From Phytophthora colocasiae (taxonomy: Eukaryota; Oomycota; Peronosporomycetes; Peronosporales; Peronosporaceae), in NCBI GenBank assembly GCA_018806915.1, contig JAGKQI010000048.1, positions 186,001 to 250,000 of the forward strand: 64,000 nt of DNA, in the 5' to 3' direction. The notes below the pieces were generated by a model, which worked only from the letters and a program-made list of their open reading frames with translations, made no database searches and was not told the origin of the DNA. Below, piece after piece: positions 32,110 through 41,668 of the stretch. The translations under genes and the position numbers were made by a program. Numbering within the stretch: position 1 is the first letter of the stretch; every line of letters starts with the position of its first letter.

Positions 32110-33435
32110 TCATTCATCGTTCTCACTCTCTTCCTCGGCTTCTGCGTTAAGTGCCGTGCCTTTTCCAAACTCACCGTTCTTGTTGCCCTGCAAGTACGTG
32201 CGGCAGAAATCAGCGGTGTGGCCCGTAGCTCCGCACTCGTAGCACTTGAACGAGCTCTTGGAGTTTACATTGGTTGCCTTCGGCTTCTTTTTCCGCTCCA
32301 CAACCGCGGCTTGGGCTAGGGCTTCCGCAGGACGTTTCTTCGGGTTTTTGGCGTTCTTCATTGTCGTTTGCTGAGGCTTATTGCTCGCGGGCTTTGTGGT
32401 CTTGTTCTTTGGCGTCATAGCGGCTGGCTGCGTGACTTTCGTCTTTCTTCGGTCCGGAAGGCGTCCATCGGTTTCTGCTTTGCGTGCCAACGCTACCACC
32501 GCCGTCTTCAGTTGGTCTTCGGGCTTGTCGTCTTCGAGACTGACCTTCGTCTCCAGAAAGTCCGTGAACTTGGGGTATGCGTTTCTCACGAAGGCGACTA
32601 GGGCATGGCGCGCGTTCGCGGGAACTGCCTTTCCACCTTCTAGTGCATCTGCCATTTGGAGCAGCCGGTCGGCAAACTCTCTGTAAGTCTCATTCCAACG
32701 TTTCCGTTCCTTCTTGATGTGCTCGGCGATGTCCACGCCGAGCAGAACCGGTCTGAACTCGTGCATCAGCGCATTTGCGCCATCGGAGTAAGACGCTGCG
32801 GGGTTGGCGGTGCGCCAGTCACGATACCAGCGGCGGGCCATGCCCGTGAGATTCATCTTGAATATTGCTTTCTTCACGTCCTCACTCCACACTTGACCTG
32901 CAATCGCTTGTGCATCGTCGATCTGTTCGTCGAGCTCCTCACAGAACTCACGAGCCTTCGCATCGAAGTTTCCTGTCGCTACAGTACCATCAAACCGTTC
33001 AACCTTGATGTTACGTAGGTCGATCTTGTCCGAACGCTTCTCGTGCGCGGCGTTATTGTTCTCACCGGCGCCATTGTTGGACTCTTCGTCATCATTGGGT
33101 TCTTGTTCTGGCTGAGGCTGCGAATGTTGGCTTCCACCACCATCTTGGTTTGCATTAAAGGCAGCTGCCAGTGCGGTAAGCGCGGGGCCGACGCTGGCAA
33201 TCTGTGCGATGATGGCGGGGTCGAGTGCCGTGGCGCTTACTGGAGCTTGAGCAGCCTGCGTGGGAGTAGGGGCTCGCACAGGAACTTGACTAGTGGCTTG
33301 GATAGCCTGTGCGAGAGGCGGGGCTGTAACCGGTGCTTGACTCGTGCTGACTGGAGCAGCGGGCGGTGAGGCATTAGCTTGACCTCCATCGTTGGCTGCT
33401 GCTGCAGCTACACTTCCTCGAGTGCTCACAACCAT
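32110..33435 (-). CDS. Copia 1 Gag
   Basis: The start is taken as the ATG at 33435 (MVVSTRGSVAAAAANDGG), the first after the LTR and primer site. An earlier in-frame ATG at 33546 lies inside the LTR. The 441-residue protein has an Ala/Pro/Thr-rich N-terminus, a retrotransposon Gag core (ARRWYRDWRTANPAA, WNETYREFADRLLQMADAL), a basic Lys-rich stretch and one CCHC knuckle (CYECGATGHTADFC). It ends SENDE with TGA. Pol lies in the same frame beyond that single stop, so a Gag-Pol fusion would require readthrough or the loss of a mutation. Confidence 0.85.
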   Translation of the reverse strand: MVVSTRGSVAAAAANDGGQANASPPAAPVSTSQAPVTAPPLAQAIQATSQVPVRAPTPTQAAQAPVSATALDPAIIAQIASVGPALTALAAAFNANQDGGGSQHSQPQPEQEPNDDEESNNGAGENNNAAHEKRSDKIDLRNIKVERFDGTVATGNFDAKAREFCEELDEQIDDAQAIAGQVWSEDVKKAIFKMNLTGMARRWYRDWRTANPAASYSDGANALMHEFRPVLLGVDIAEHIKKERKRWNETYREFADRLLQMADALEGGKAVPANARHALVAFVRNAYPKFTDFLETKVSLEDDKPEDQLKTAVVALARKAETDGRLPDRRKTKVTQPAAMTPKNKTTKPASNKPQQTTMKNAKNPKKRPAEALAQAAVVERKKKPKATNVNSKSSFKCYECGATGHTADFCRTYLQGNKNGEFGKGTALNAEAEEESENDE

Positions 33436-33444
33436 AAGCGAACT

Positions 33445-33457
33445 GCGGCTGTTAACC
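33445..33457 (-). promoter_or_regulatory. Copia 1 primer-binding site matching a half tRNA-Asn
   Basis: Read on the plus strand, GCGGCTGTTAACC directly abuts the 5' LTR. This is the anticodon arm of a tRNA-Asn (GUU in CUGUUAA). The primer would be a tRNA cleaved just past its anticodon loop, as known for the half initiator tRNA-Met that primes Drosophila copia. Confidence 0.6.
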
Positions 33458-33684
33458 TGTAGGAAACACGAACACAGGGAGGGTCTTCTCGGTCGAACGC
33501 AAATCACAGAGTGAGCTCGATTTATACGGATAGTTGGGAAACGCACAAACTTCTACACACATCACCTGGGAGACCTCGCCTAGTGTTGTCGTCCAGGGAG
33601 AGGTATCTTGCGCAACTGCTGATCGCCACACCTGGCAGCTGACCTACAGTGCGCTGCTTGCACATCGTCTGCCCACGAACAACA
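33458..33684 (-). repeat. 5' LTR of Copia 1
   Basis: 227 bp, starting TGTTGTTCGTGGG and ending CCTACA on the minus strand. It is followed on the right by the duplication ACGAA. Confidence 0.93.
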
Positions 33685-33689
33685 ACGAA

Positions 33690-34184
33690 GGTCGCGTACA
33701 TGTCCGTTGATGACGGTTCGCGGTGCCGCCGTTCTGCTTGCGCAAATCGTTAGCGTGTGTGTGCACTGGTGGGTGCGCCGGGCGCGCCGCCCGCATGGCC
33801 GGACCATCCGTGCCGGCGCTGTACGCGTCCCGCGTGAAAGCCATCAGAGACGGGGTTAAAGGTCTCCAAAGTCTCTGCTTTCGGTCTCTCAACACGCACA
33901 AGACTCGTTTCTTGCTGCCTGTCATCGAGTTGCAGTGGTGCCCGACACAGAATTTCGCCCGTAGACGCCGCATGCCCATCATGGTTTCCTAGCTGCGGCT
34001 GGCTATTCGTCCGCTCTTCGTGCGAGTTGCTGACCCAACGACGCCGGCAAGTCGAGGGCTTGGCGTGCTTGTCCGTGCAGCCTGCAGCTTTAACGCTTTA
34101 ATCCCTTGCTGCACCGCGAGTCAGTCACTCTTCGTTTCGCCTGCTTCCTCGCAAGACCTCCGGACTCCCAAGTCAAGAGCAAGT
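33690..34184. promoter_or_regulatory. 5' region of BT1 gene C with initiator-like motif
   Basis: No gene recognised. TCACTCTTCGTTTC at 34125-34138 is a moderate match to the oomycete initiator, 47 bp before the ATG of gene C. It would be the remaining promoter of that broken gene. Confidence 0.4.
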
Positions 34185-34938
34185 ATGCCCGTGAACGGAC
34201 CCAGTACCAACGACCTGGATGCGCGGCTGTCCATTAGCAGCGCCACGTCCAAGGCCAAGGACATTGAGAAGGGTGGATACACTGGTATCAAGACTCCCGA
34301 CACGACCGGCGCCAAGAACGGCGAGAAGATCGGCGAGTACGAAGGCGGCGCTCTACGCCCCGGTGGCATGCCCAACCTACTGAGCAAGGGCTGCATTGGT
34401 TTGCTGTTCCAGTACGCCGTGGTTGGTCTAGTGTATGGTGTGCTGCCCGAGCAGTACTTGAACTGCTCCGGCTCCCAGGTGGCCGCCGCCAAACAGCTCG
34501 TCGTTCTACCTTGGAGTTTCAAGGTCTTCTACGGTATCATGTCTGACTGCCGCCCGATCTACGGCTACCGTCGCCGTCCGTACATGCTCATCGGCTGGAC
34601 CATTTGCATCCTGACGTTGCTGGCGATGGCTATCATGCCGATCGGCAAGCCGTACTACACGGTCGCGGCGGACCGCGACGTCGCCGTTGCCGACTACACG
34701 GATGAGATCCGGAACCGTATCAACTACAGCGCTCCATCGGAAGGAGCCAAGTACGTCATTATCATGCTGTTCGCGGCCTGCGGCTATGTTCTATCGGACG
34801 TGTGCGCCGACAGTATCACGTGCGAATTGGCTCAGCAAGAGCCCATTGACAAGCGAGGCAAGACGCAGTCGGCCATCTACGTGGTGCGTACGGCTCTAGT
34901 GATCTTCGGTGAGCTGCTCACTGGTTTCTGCTTCAACG

Positions 34939-35772
34939 CAGGCCTTGTCCAATTCAGTATTACACGGAATTGGCTGTAGTTGCTGCAGTAGTAATAATCT
35001 CAATACAACACGCTGCAATAATAAAAGCGGCCGCAATAACTGCAATATGAATTAATGCTCCTGCTCGCTACCAACTGATGCCAATGTCGTTACATCCCAC
35101 ATATTCCTGTTCGCACGAAGAAACATGACGAGTTCAAAATTCACTGGGAGCATACAAGTGCGTTGGGGGGGTGAGCACAAGCTTGCACTGTGAAAAAAAA
35201 CGCTCACATGCATTCGAAGTCGGCGGCAGTTCCTTCAACAGTAGACTGTAGACTACAGTCTGTAGTTGGCACGACTGGGACGCTTGTTTGGCCCAGCAAG
35301 AAGAATCTGCGTCGCGTAGTCATCTTGGCGTTTCTTGCGCTTGTCTCCACACTTCGCCACCTCGAATGCCTTCACCGCATCTGCCTCAGCCTTTGAAAGC
35401 GTGCCACCGTTGATCACTTTGACGGCTGCCGCTTCAAATATAGGAGAGTGGACTATACTAGCGTTCGCGTTAAGCTGGGCACGCATCGTGGGGTACTCGC
35501 TAATAACCGAGTCAAAAAGCAGGCGGACATCCGCCAAATCGATATCGTCGCACTGCAGCTTCTTAGTGATGCTCTGGAACTTCTTCATGTGCTCCAGCAA
35601 CGTCCATCAGTTCAATTGTGTCTTGCCATTGCTATGCAAGCACTTATGTTATATTGTATTGCAATTTTCGAGAAATATCATATTTTATTTTTTGTGAATA
35701 TCCCAGTAATCCGTTTTTTTTATTTTTAGAAACTGATTTTATCGATACTGAAATTTTTTATTCAGACCCCTG
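34939..35772. mobile_element. non-autonomous hAT-type element, copy 1, inside gene C
   Basis: 834 bp, ends CAGGCCTTGTCC and (reversed) CAGGGGTCTGAA. It is flanked by the exact 8 bp duplication CTTCAACG (34931-34938 and 35773-35780), which comes from gene C coding sequence. A minus-strand frame at 35253-35600 (115 residues, VRLLFDSVISEYPTMRAQLN, VINGGTLSKAEADAVKAFEV) looks like a hAT transposase fragment. Copy 2 lies at 41669-42501. Confidence 0.92.
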
Positions 35773-35844
35773 CTTCAACGGTGAGGAGTACGGTGGTGAT
35801 TTTAACTTCTCGTTGAGCTTCCCTCAACTCATGATCATCATCAC

Positions 35845-36068
35845 TATTGCACTTTGCGTTTGGATGGTAAGTTTGGAAGTGATCGTATTTGTCGTTAACG
35901 AACTAAGTCCTTGCTCCTACTAGCTCCACTACCTGTTGTGCCTGAGCTTCTAGAACTCGAATATTCTCGAGTCGGCATGCACGCCGGTAAGTCCTGTTCG
36001 CAATGTCTCTCTCTCATGCAGATCGCAGCTAGTTGCTCACGTGGATTTGCTCGGTAGCAGCTTCAACA
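35845..36068 (-). repeat. 3' LTR of Copia 2
   Basis: 224 bp, starting TGTTGAAGCTGC and ending GCAATA on the minus strand, identical to 40316-40539. Gene C sequence resumes immediately to its left. Confidence 0.94.
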
Positions 36069-36076
36069 CTCCCCCC

Positions 36077-39000
36077 TCAACTTGCTGCGTGCACGCCACT
36101 CTTCATCACCAGGTCGAGGAATGTCCTTTTCGACATTGCCTTGGTCAGGTAGTCGGCGAGCTGCATCTTGGTCGGGACGTACTGCAAGCTAATGCTGCCA
36201 CTCTCAAGATGGTCACGAACGAAATGTAGTTTGATGTCCACATGTTTAGCACGCGCTTGATATCCGGCGTTCTTCGCGATCGCTATCGCGCTCTGATTGT
36301 CCTCGCAAATCGTTGTTGGGTCCTTCTGCTGATGTCCCATCTCTTTTAAGAGATTTCGCGCCCACAGCACCTCCTGTGCACACATCGACATCGCCATATA
36401 CTCTGCCTCAGCGGAGCTGAGTGCCACAGTGCGCTGCATCTTCGACTTGAAAATCACTGGGCCTCCTGCCATGCAGACCAGCACACCACTAGTAGACTTG
36501 CGGTTGTCCACACTACTGCCCCAGTCAGCGTCGCTCCAAGCTGTAAGCTTGACAACTCCAGTATCGTCTCCGCGGTACTGGATGGCGTAGTCCATAGTAG
36601 CCTTTAGATAGCGAACTACTCGAATTGCTGCGTTCCAGTGCACTTCTCTCGGATCCTCACAAAAACGACTCAAATGCGCCACCGCAAACGAAATATCCGG
36701 TCGAGTTCCCATCGCCACGTATAATAGCGAGCCGATCAAAGAACGATACAGTCGTCGCTCTATACGCTGCCGCTCTTCGGCAGGTGCTGGTGTCGTCATC
36801 TTGGTCATCACTTGGCTCTTGTCACATAGGTTGAGCACACCATGTGCCTCCGTCTGGTTAAACTTCTCAATCAGCCTCAGGATGAACTGCTTCTGCGATA
36901 GAGCTAAGCGTTTCTCCTTCATGTTGTACTGCACCTCCATGCCAATCACGAATCGCGCTGTACCCAAGTCCTTCATCTTAAAGTGAGCTGCCAGCGCCTG
37001 CTTCACTTCTACGATCTCTTCTTTGGTGCGAGCTCCAATAAGGAGATCATCAACATACAGCGTGACGTACACAAAATTACTGCCGTTCCGCTTCACAAAA
37101 ATGCAGGGGTCCGCCTTGCACTGCTCGAAACCAAGCTTCCTGAATGCGTCGCGAATGGTCTTGTACCAAACGGCTGATGCCTGTCGAAGGCCGTACAAGC
37201 TTCGTCGAAGTAGACACGCTTCACCTGGCTGGTGCTCCACTCCCTCGGGTACACGCATGTAAATCACCTCTTTCAAAATGCCATACAAGAAGGCAGTGTC
37301 AACATCGCATTGCTCAATCAGATAGCCCAGTTGACAGCACAGCGCCATAAACATCCTGATCGACGCCATATTTGCCACCGGAGAGTACGTCTCGTCGAAA
37401 TCAATTCCGAAAGTCTGACTAAAACCCTGAGCGACTAGTCTCGCCTTGAACCGCACGATTTCGCCTTTTTCGTTCCTCTTTAATGCAAACACCCACTTGC
37501 ATCCGACAAGTTTTGCGTCCGCTGGTGCTCGAACAATTTCCCATACGCCGTGTTCACCAAGTGAGTACAACTCACGTTTAATCGCCGCTTTCCACTCGTC
37601 CTTGTCGCTCGATGCTAACGCTTCACGATACGAATTCGGTACTTCTTCCGACAAATTTGCCTGCTCGGTGAGTTGGAGTCGGGGTCGTTTCGGCTCAGGC
37701 TCGTTCATCCAGTCGTCGTGGCGCTGCCGAACAACCAATTGACGGTCCTCACTAGCACTTGCATCCACGTCTGTGCTTCGAACAGGGTTACGAATCACCA
37801 GTCGTTCTTCAGGCGGTGCAGGGAGAACTCGACGCTGCTCTTCAGGTCGTCGTTCACGCTCAACAGGTGGACGGAAAACAATAGCATCACTTAGTCCACG
37901 TTCATACTCGAGTCTCTGCTGCTGCTGAATTGGTGGTGGTAATTGCTGACGGCTCTCCACTGTTAGTTGTCCACGCGTTGGCTGGTGCACAATATTTTCG
38001 GGGGCTGCAGGTAATAGATTCATGTTGCTTGATACTTCTTCACGCACAGGCACACCTGTCGGCACTTCTTCATAGGCCTCTTCGTCCACCTCCATGTTGT
38101 CACGGGCATCTTCATCTACCTCCATCATCTCGCTCTCCGTCGCATTCGGATCAGGAACTGGAGAAGCAGCCACATCGTCGTCACGAATAATCGTTCTCAC
38201 GGCTTCATCACTTGGAGGTTTCACAGTGGTGTAGGTCTCACCAAATCCTTCATCTAGCTGGACAGTACGACTAATTGCGAGCTTGTTCGACTCCAGGTTC
38301 CACACGCGATAACCTTTGCTTCCCTCCGCATAGCCAAGAAACATGCATCTAAAAGCCTTGGCATCAAGCTTCTTCCTCTTGGCCTTGTCAATGTGAGCGT
38401 AGCCACGAGCGCCAAACACCCGCAGGTGCTCCAGGGATGGTCTTAAACCGTAGATAAGCTCGTAGGGGGATGCCGTCGGCCTCACACTGGATGGCAGTCG
38501 ATTCACTAAGTACACGGCTGTGTGCATTGCCTCCGCCCACCAACGGTTCTCCATGTTGTAGTGGTATATCATCGACCGCGCCATTTCTGCGATTGTCCTG
38601 TTCATTCGCTCAGCAATTCCATTTTGCTGCGGTGAGTATGGGACGGTGGTCTGGTGAATAATGCCATGTTCCACACAGAACGCGTCAAACTTCTTGTTCA
38701 CGTACTCGGTCCCATTATCGCTACGTACACACTTTACTCGCGCGTTCAGCTGGTTCTCCATCACCGCCTTGTACTTCTTAAAGTACTCCAGCACCTCAGA
38801 CTTGGCCTTGAGAAAGTAAATCACCACAAAGTGAGAAAAATCATCGATAAAAGTCAAAGCGTAGCGAGCTTTGCCTTGAGAGTTTACACTCATCGACCCC
38901 ATTAGGTCGGTGTGTACGAGTTGCAACACCGACGTAGTGTTGACATGGCCGCGCACACTCGCTGGAAACTTATTCACGCTCATCTTGCCTTTCATACAGC

Positions 39001-40237
39001 CGTCACACAGGTTCGTGTCGTTCATGGGCGCAGCAACTTGCTTCGGTACGCCATTACACGCCTTCACAATATTCCCCAGTCGACTTGTAGCCACATGTCC
39101 GAGGCGAGCATGCCAAAGATCTGCCTCACGTTCTTGCTCAATGCTCATCACACCACGACTATCTTGCACTTGGTTTGCTGTCTCCGCTACGGTCGCATAT
39201 AGCTTTCCAACCCGAGCAATCTCCATCAACTTCTCTCCATTGTAGGAGACTTCACATATCTTGTTGCGAAACACAACTGTGACGCCCTTCTCCGTCAGCG
39301 ACGGCACCGAAATCAGTCGGCGAGCAAGATTTGGCACGTGCAGCACGCCCGTCAGCGTCACCTTCGTCCCGTTCATGGCCTGGAACTTCACGGAGCCACT
39401 TCCAATCGCCCGCATCGATCCGCCATCGGCACTCGAAATATCAAATGTCGTCGCAAGTGGTTCGTATGTAGCAAAGTCATCACGGCAGAACGTCATGTGA
39501 GATGTGGCTCCACTATCCACCAGCCAGTCTGATGTCGCTTGCGCCGTCGCGATGAACACATGCTCGTTCTTATCGGCAAACCGGCAGTCAGCTTGGCGAT
39601 GCCCCATTGCACCACACTTGAAACAGCGCCCTCGGAAGGTATCACGTCCACCTTGTTTTCCACGAAATCGTCCACGCCCTCGCTGCTGCTGACGAGGTTG
39701 CCGACTCTCATTCTGTCCGCTCGCGCGCAGTGCGCTCTCACTCGTTTCTCGCTCTTTCATCGTCTCGCTCTCGCGTAGCAACATCTCCTTGGCCTCCATC
39801 ATGGTAACTTGTTCCTTGTTCTCAATGATCTTCACGATCGCGTCAAAATCGTCCGTCAAGCTGCCTAGCAGGATCACGAGTTGCTCGTCTTCAGAAATCG
39901 CCTCTCCAACAGCGTTCATGGCCATCACCAGATTGTCAAACTTCAGTAGATGCTCTAGAATTGCATCGTTCTTCGCCATCTTGAACTCATGCATCTGCTT
40001 CCTGAGCTGGATGCGGTTGTGCATCGTCCTCTTCACAAAGAAAGCCTCTAACGTCTCCCACGCCTCCTTGGCGGTTTTCGCAGTCCGGATCATCGTCTGG
40101 TACTGCGGGCTCAGCATACGCGCGATCACAGCAAGTGCCTTGCGATCCGCGGACTTCCAGTGTGCTGAGCTCGTGTCGATCCCGTCCTCCTCCTTGTACT
40201 CGACGTGTTCGGCCAGGTCCTTGCGCGCTAACGCCAT
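36077..40237 (-). CDS. Copia 2 Gag-Pol polyprotein (single 1386-residue frame, 5' end damaged)
   Basis: One uninterrupted frame covers all Copia functions. There is a UBN2-type Gag (about 1-170) and a CCHC knuckle CFKCGAMGHRQADC (about 205). The protease is WLVDSGATSHMT (about 238). Next come GAG-pre-integrase and integrase (HTDLMGSMSV, RSDNGTEYVNKKF, NGIAERMNRT) and an Asp/Glu-rich spacer. Reverse transcriptase (CKWVFALKRNEKGEIVRFKA, LYVDDLLIGA near 1060) and RNase H (WSDADWGSSVDNRKSTSG, ALSSAEAEYMAMS) complete it. The ATG at 40237 is not the ancestral start. Upstream, an ATG overlaps the primer site as in Copia 3, but a frame change and a TAG at 40255-40253 separate it from this frame, so about 30 Gag residues are missing. 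The element could still have been copied recently using proteins from an intact relative. Confidence 0.9.
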   Translation of the reverse strand: MALARKDLAEHVEYKEEDGIDTSSAHWKSADRKALAVIARMLSPQYQTMIRTAKTAKEAWETLEAFFVKRTMHNRIQLRKQMHEFKMAKNDAILEHLLKFDNLVMAMNAVGEAISEDEQLVILLGSLTDDFDAIVKIIENKEQVTMMEAKEMLLRESETMKERETSESALRASGQNESRQPRQQQRGRGRFRGKQGGRDTFRGRCFKCGAMGHRQADCRFADKNEHVFIATAQATSDWLVDSGATSHMTFCRDDFATYEPLATTFDISSADGGSMRAIGSGSVKFQAMNGTKVTLTGVLHVPNLARRLISVPSLTEKGVTVVFRNKICEVSYNGEKLMEIARVGKLYATVAETANQVQDSRGVMSIEQEREADLWHARLGHVATSRLGNIVKACNGVPKQVAAPMNDTNLCDGCMKGKMSVNKFPASVRGHVNTTSVLQLVHTDLMGSMSVNSQGKARYALTFIDDFSHFVVIYFLKAKSEVLEYFKKYKAVMENQLNARVKCVRSDNGTEYVNKKFDAFCVEHGIIHQTTVPYSPQQNGIAERMNRTIAEMARSMIYHYNMENRWWAEAMHTAVYLVNRLPSSVRPTASPYELIYGLRPSLEHLRVFGARGYAHIDKAKRKKLDAKAFRCMFLGYAEGSKGYRVWNLESNKLAISRTVQLDEGFGETYTTVKPPSDEAVRTIIRDDDVAASPVPDPNATESEMMEVDEDARDNMEVDEEAYEEVPTGVPVREEVSSNMNLLPAAPENIVHQPTRGQLTVESRQQLPPPIQQQQRLEYERGLSDAIVFRPPVERERRPEEQRRVLPAPPEERLVIRNPVRSTDVDASASEDRQLVVRQRHDDWMNEPEPKRPRLQLTEQANLSEEVPNSYREALASSDKDEWKAAIKRELYSLGEHGVWEIVRAPADAKLVGCKWVFALKRNEKGEIVRFKARLVAQGFSQTFGIDFDETYSPVANMASIRMFMALCCQLGYLIEQCDVDTAFLYGILKEVIYMRVPEGVEHQPGEACLLRRSLYGLRQASAVWYKTIRDAFRKLGFEQCKADPCIFVKRNGSNFVYVTLYVDDLLIGARTKEEIVEVKQALAAHFKMKDLGTARFVIGMEVQYNMKEKRLALSQKQFILRLIEKFNQTEAHGVLNLCDKSQVMTKMTTPAPAEERQRIERRLYRSLIGSLLYVAMGTRPDISFAVAHLSRFCEDPREVHWNAAIRVVRYLKATMDYAIQYRGDDTGVVKLTAWSDADWGSSVDNRKSTSGVLVCMAGGPVIFKSKMQRTVALSSAEAEYMAMSMCAQEVLWARNLLKEMGHQQKDPTTICEDNQSAIAIAKNAGYQARAKHVDIKLHFVRDHLESGSISLQYVPTKMQLADYLTKAMSKRTFLDLVMKSGVHAAS

Positions 40238-40303
40238 ACGCGCATTAAATTCCTATAGGAAATAGTTTCCCTCGCGGAGTACCTCGTTCTCGTTCCCAGA
40301 GTT

Positions 40304-40315
40304 GGGCTCATAACC
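40304..40315 (-). promoter_or_regulatory. Copia 2 primer-binding site matching a half tRNA-Met
   Basis: On the plus strand GGGCTCATAACC abuts the 5' LTR and is the anticodon arm of a tRNA-Met (CAU in CUCAUAA). Priming by a tRNA cut near its anticodon, as in Drosophila copia, is inferred. Copia 3 has the same site. Confidence 0.65.
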
Positions 40316-40539
40316 TATTGCACTTTGCGTTTGGATGGTAAGTTTGGAAGTGATCGTATTTGTCGTTAACGAACTAAGTCCTTGCTCCTACTAGCTCCAC
40401 TACCTGTTGTGCCTGAGCTTCTAGAACTCGAATATTCTCGAGTCGGCATGCACGCCGGTAAGTCCTGTTCGCAATGTCTCTCTCTCATGCAGATCGCAGC
40501 TAGTTGCTCACGTGGATTTGCTCGGTAGCAGCTTCAACA
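40316..40539 (-). repeat. 5' LTR of Copia 2
   Basis: 224 bp, identical to the 3' LTR. It is followed on the right by the target duplication ATCAC and then gene C coding sequence. Confidence 0.94.
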
Positions 40540-41668
40540 ATCACGGTTCTGTCACTGCCGGTGCTGCCTATGACGTGGTGCTTCATTCACGAAGAGAAGG
40601 CTGAACCTGCCAACTTCCGTCAGTACATGAACGACTTCTGGGAGTTGATGTGCTCGCGTGCCGTGTACCAAGTCATCGCTTACAACTTCTTCGCTAATAT
40701 CTTCAATACCATCACGTACACGGCCAGTTCTCCCGTGGCTTCGTACATGGTGGACGTCACGCCGATCAACAGTACCGTCAGTGATATCCTCAGTAACCTG
40801 CTCTTCATGGCCGGTATCATGATCACGTCCAAGTGGGGACTTCACTGGAACTGGCGCTGGATGATCATCACCACGGGTGCAGTGGTTATCGTCGTCGACT
40901 GTGCCGTGGCTATGATGGTCGTCTGGGATGTTTTCCGTAACCAGTGGTTCTGGCTCGGCCCTCCTATTGTGGTGCAGCTCCCGTACGGTGTCGGCTGGAT
41001 CATTTCGACGTACGTCGTAGTGGAGCTAGCGCAGGTCGGTAACGAAGCCGCCGTCTACGGTCTCATCACTACCGTGTCCAACGTGGCTCAGCCGTTCGCC
41101 ACGTCCCTCACGTTGCTGATGGACGGTCCGTTTAACATCACCAACGACCGCGTGAAGGAGGACGACCACTCTGTCCGCATGGACATCACGTACACGATCA
41201 TCATTATGTACACGTGCATGGCCTTCTCGTGGGTGTTCCTGTTCTGGCTCCCCCGACAGAAGGAGGAGACGCAGGAGCTGCTTCGTCGGGGCGGTCACAG
41301 CAAACTCATTGGTGGCGCTACAGTTGTCTACTTGATCTTCGCCATTATCTGGTCCATTATGACCACATCATGGCCATCTTCGACAGCACGTCGTGCTTGA
41401 TCATCGCTGGTGGAACTGGGTGCTAAGTACTGTAGTCATGGCCGGTCAACGTGTTCGTACATGATCGGAGAATTGTTTTATCGTCTTGATAATGAAAGTG
41501 ATAAATCTTTAAATCGCTAGTCATGAAAACCTCACTTACAGCTAAGTTATCCGTAGTTTTCGACATGCTCTCCGTACGCGAAGACAGTGTAGGAAAACCG
41601 CAGCAAATTCAAATTTCGACTTCAATTTGAAGTCGTTTGTGAGATCTGCTAACGTAATACCCTTGAAC

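Larger units (their letters stand above)
35845..40539 (-). mobile_element. Copia retrotransposon 2 (minus strand), very recent, inside gene C
   Basis: 4695 bp with LTRs at 35845-36068 and 40316-40539 (224 bp each) that I find identical. The 5 bp duplication ATCAC lies at 35840-35844 and 40540-40544. Internal order on the minus strand is primer site, gag-pol as one long frame, polypurine tract (GAGGGGGGAG), 3' LTR. Identical LTRs mean insertion so recent that no substitution has accumulated. Confidence 0.96.
34185..41425 (+). pseudogene. BT1-family transporter gene C, broken by two transposons and a frameshift
   Basis: The coding sequence is in three pieces. 34185-34938 runs from MPVNGPSTNDLDARL through FKVFYGIMSDCRPIYG to LTGFCFN. 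35773-35844 covers the next short segment (FNGEEYGGDFNFSLSFPQL). 40545-41425 holds the rest, from TVLSLPVLPMTW on. A hAT-type element splits the first two pieces and a Copia element splits the last two; each is flanked by its target duplication. Independently, the copy lacks seven residues in the first membrane region (LPE then QYLNCSG). It has also lost one base near 41363, which destroys the usual C-terminus (MTTSWPSSTARRA replaces the shared end). No functional protein is expected. Confidence 0.95.
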
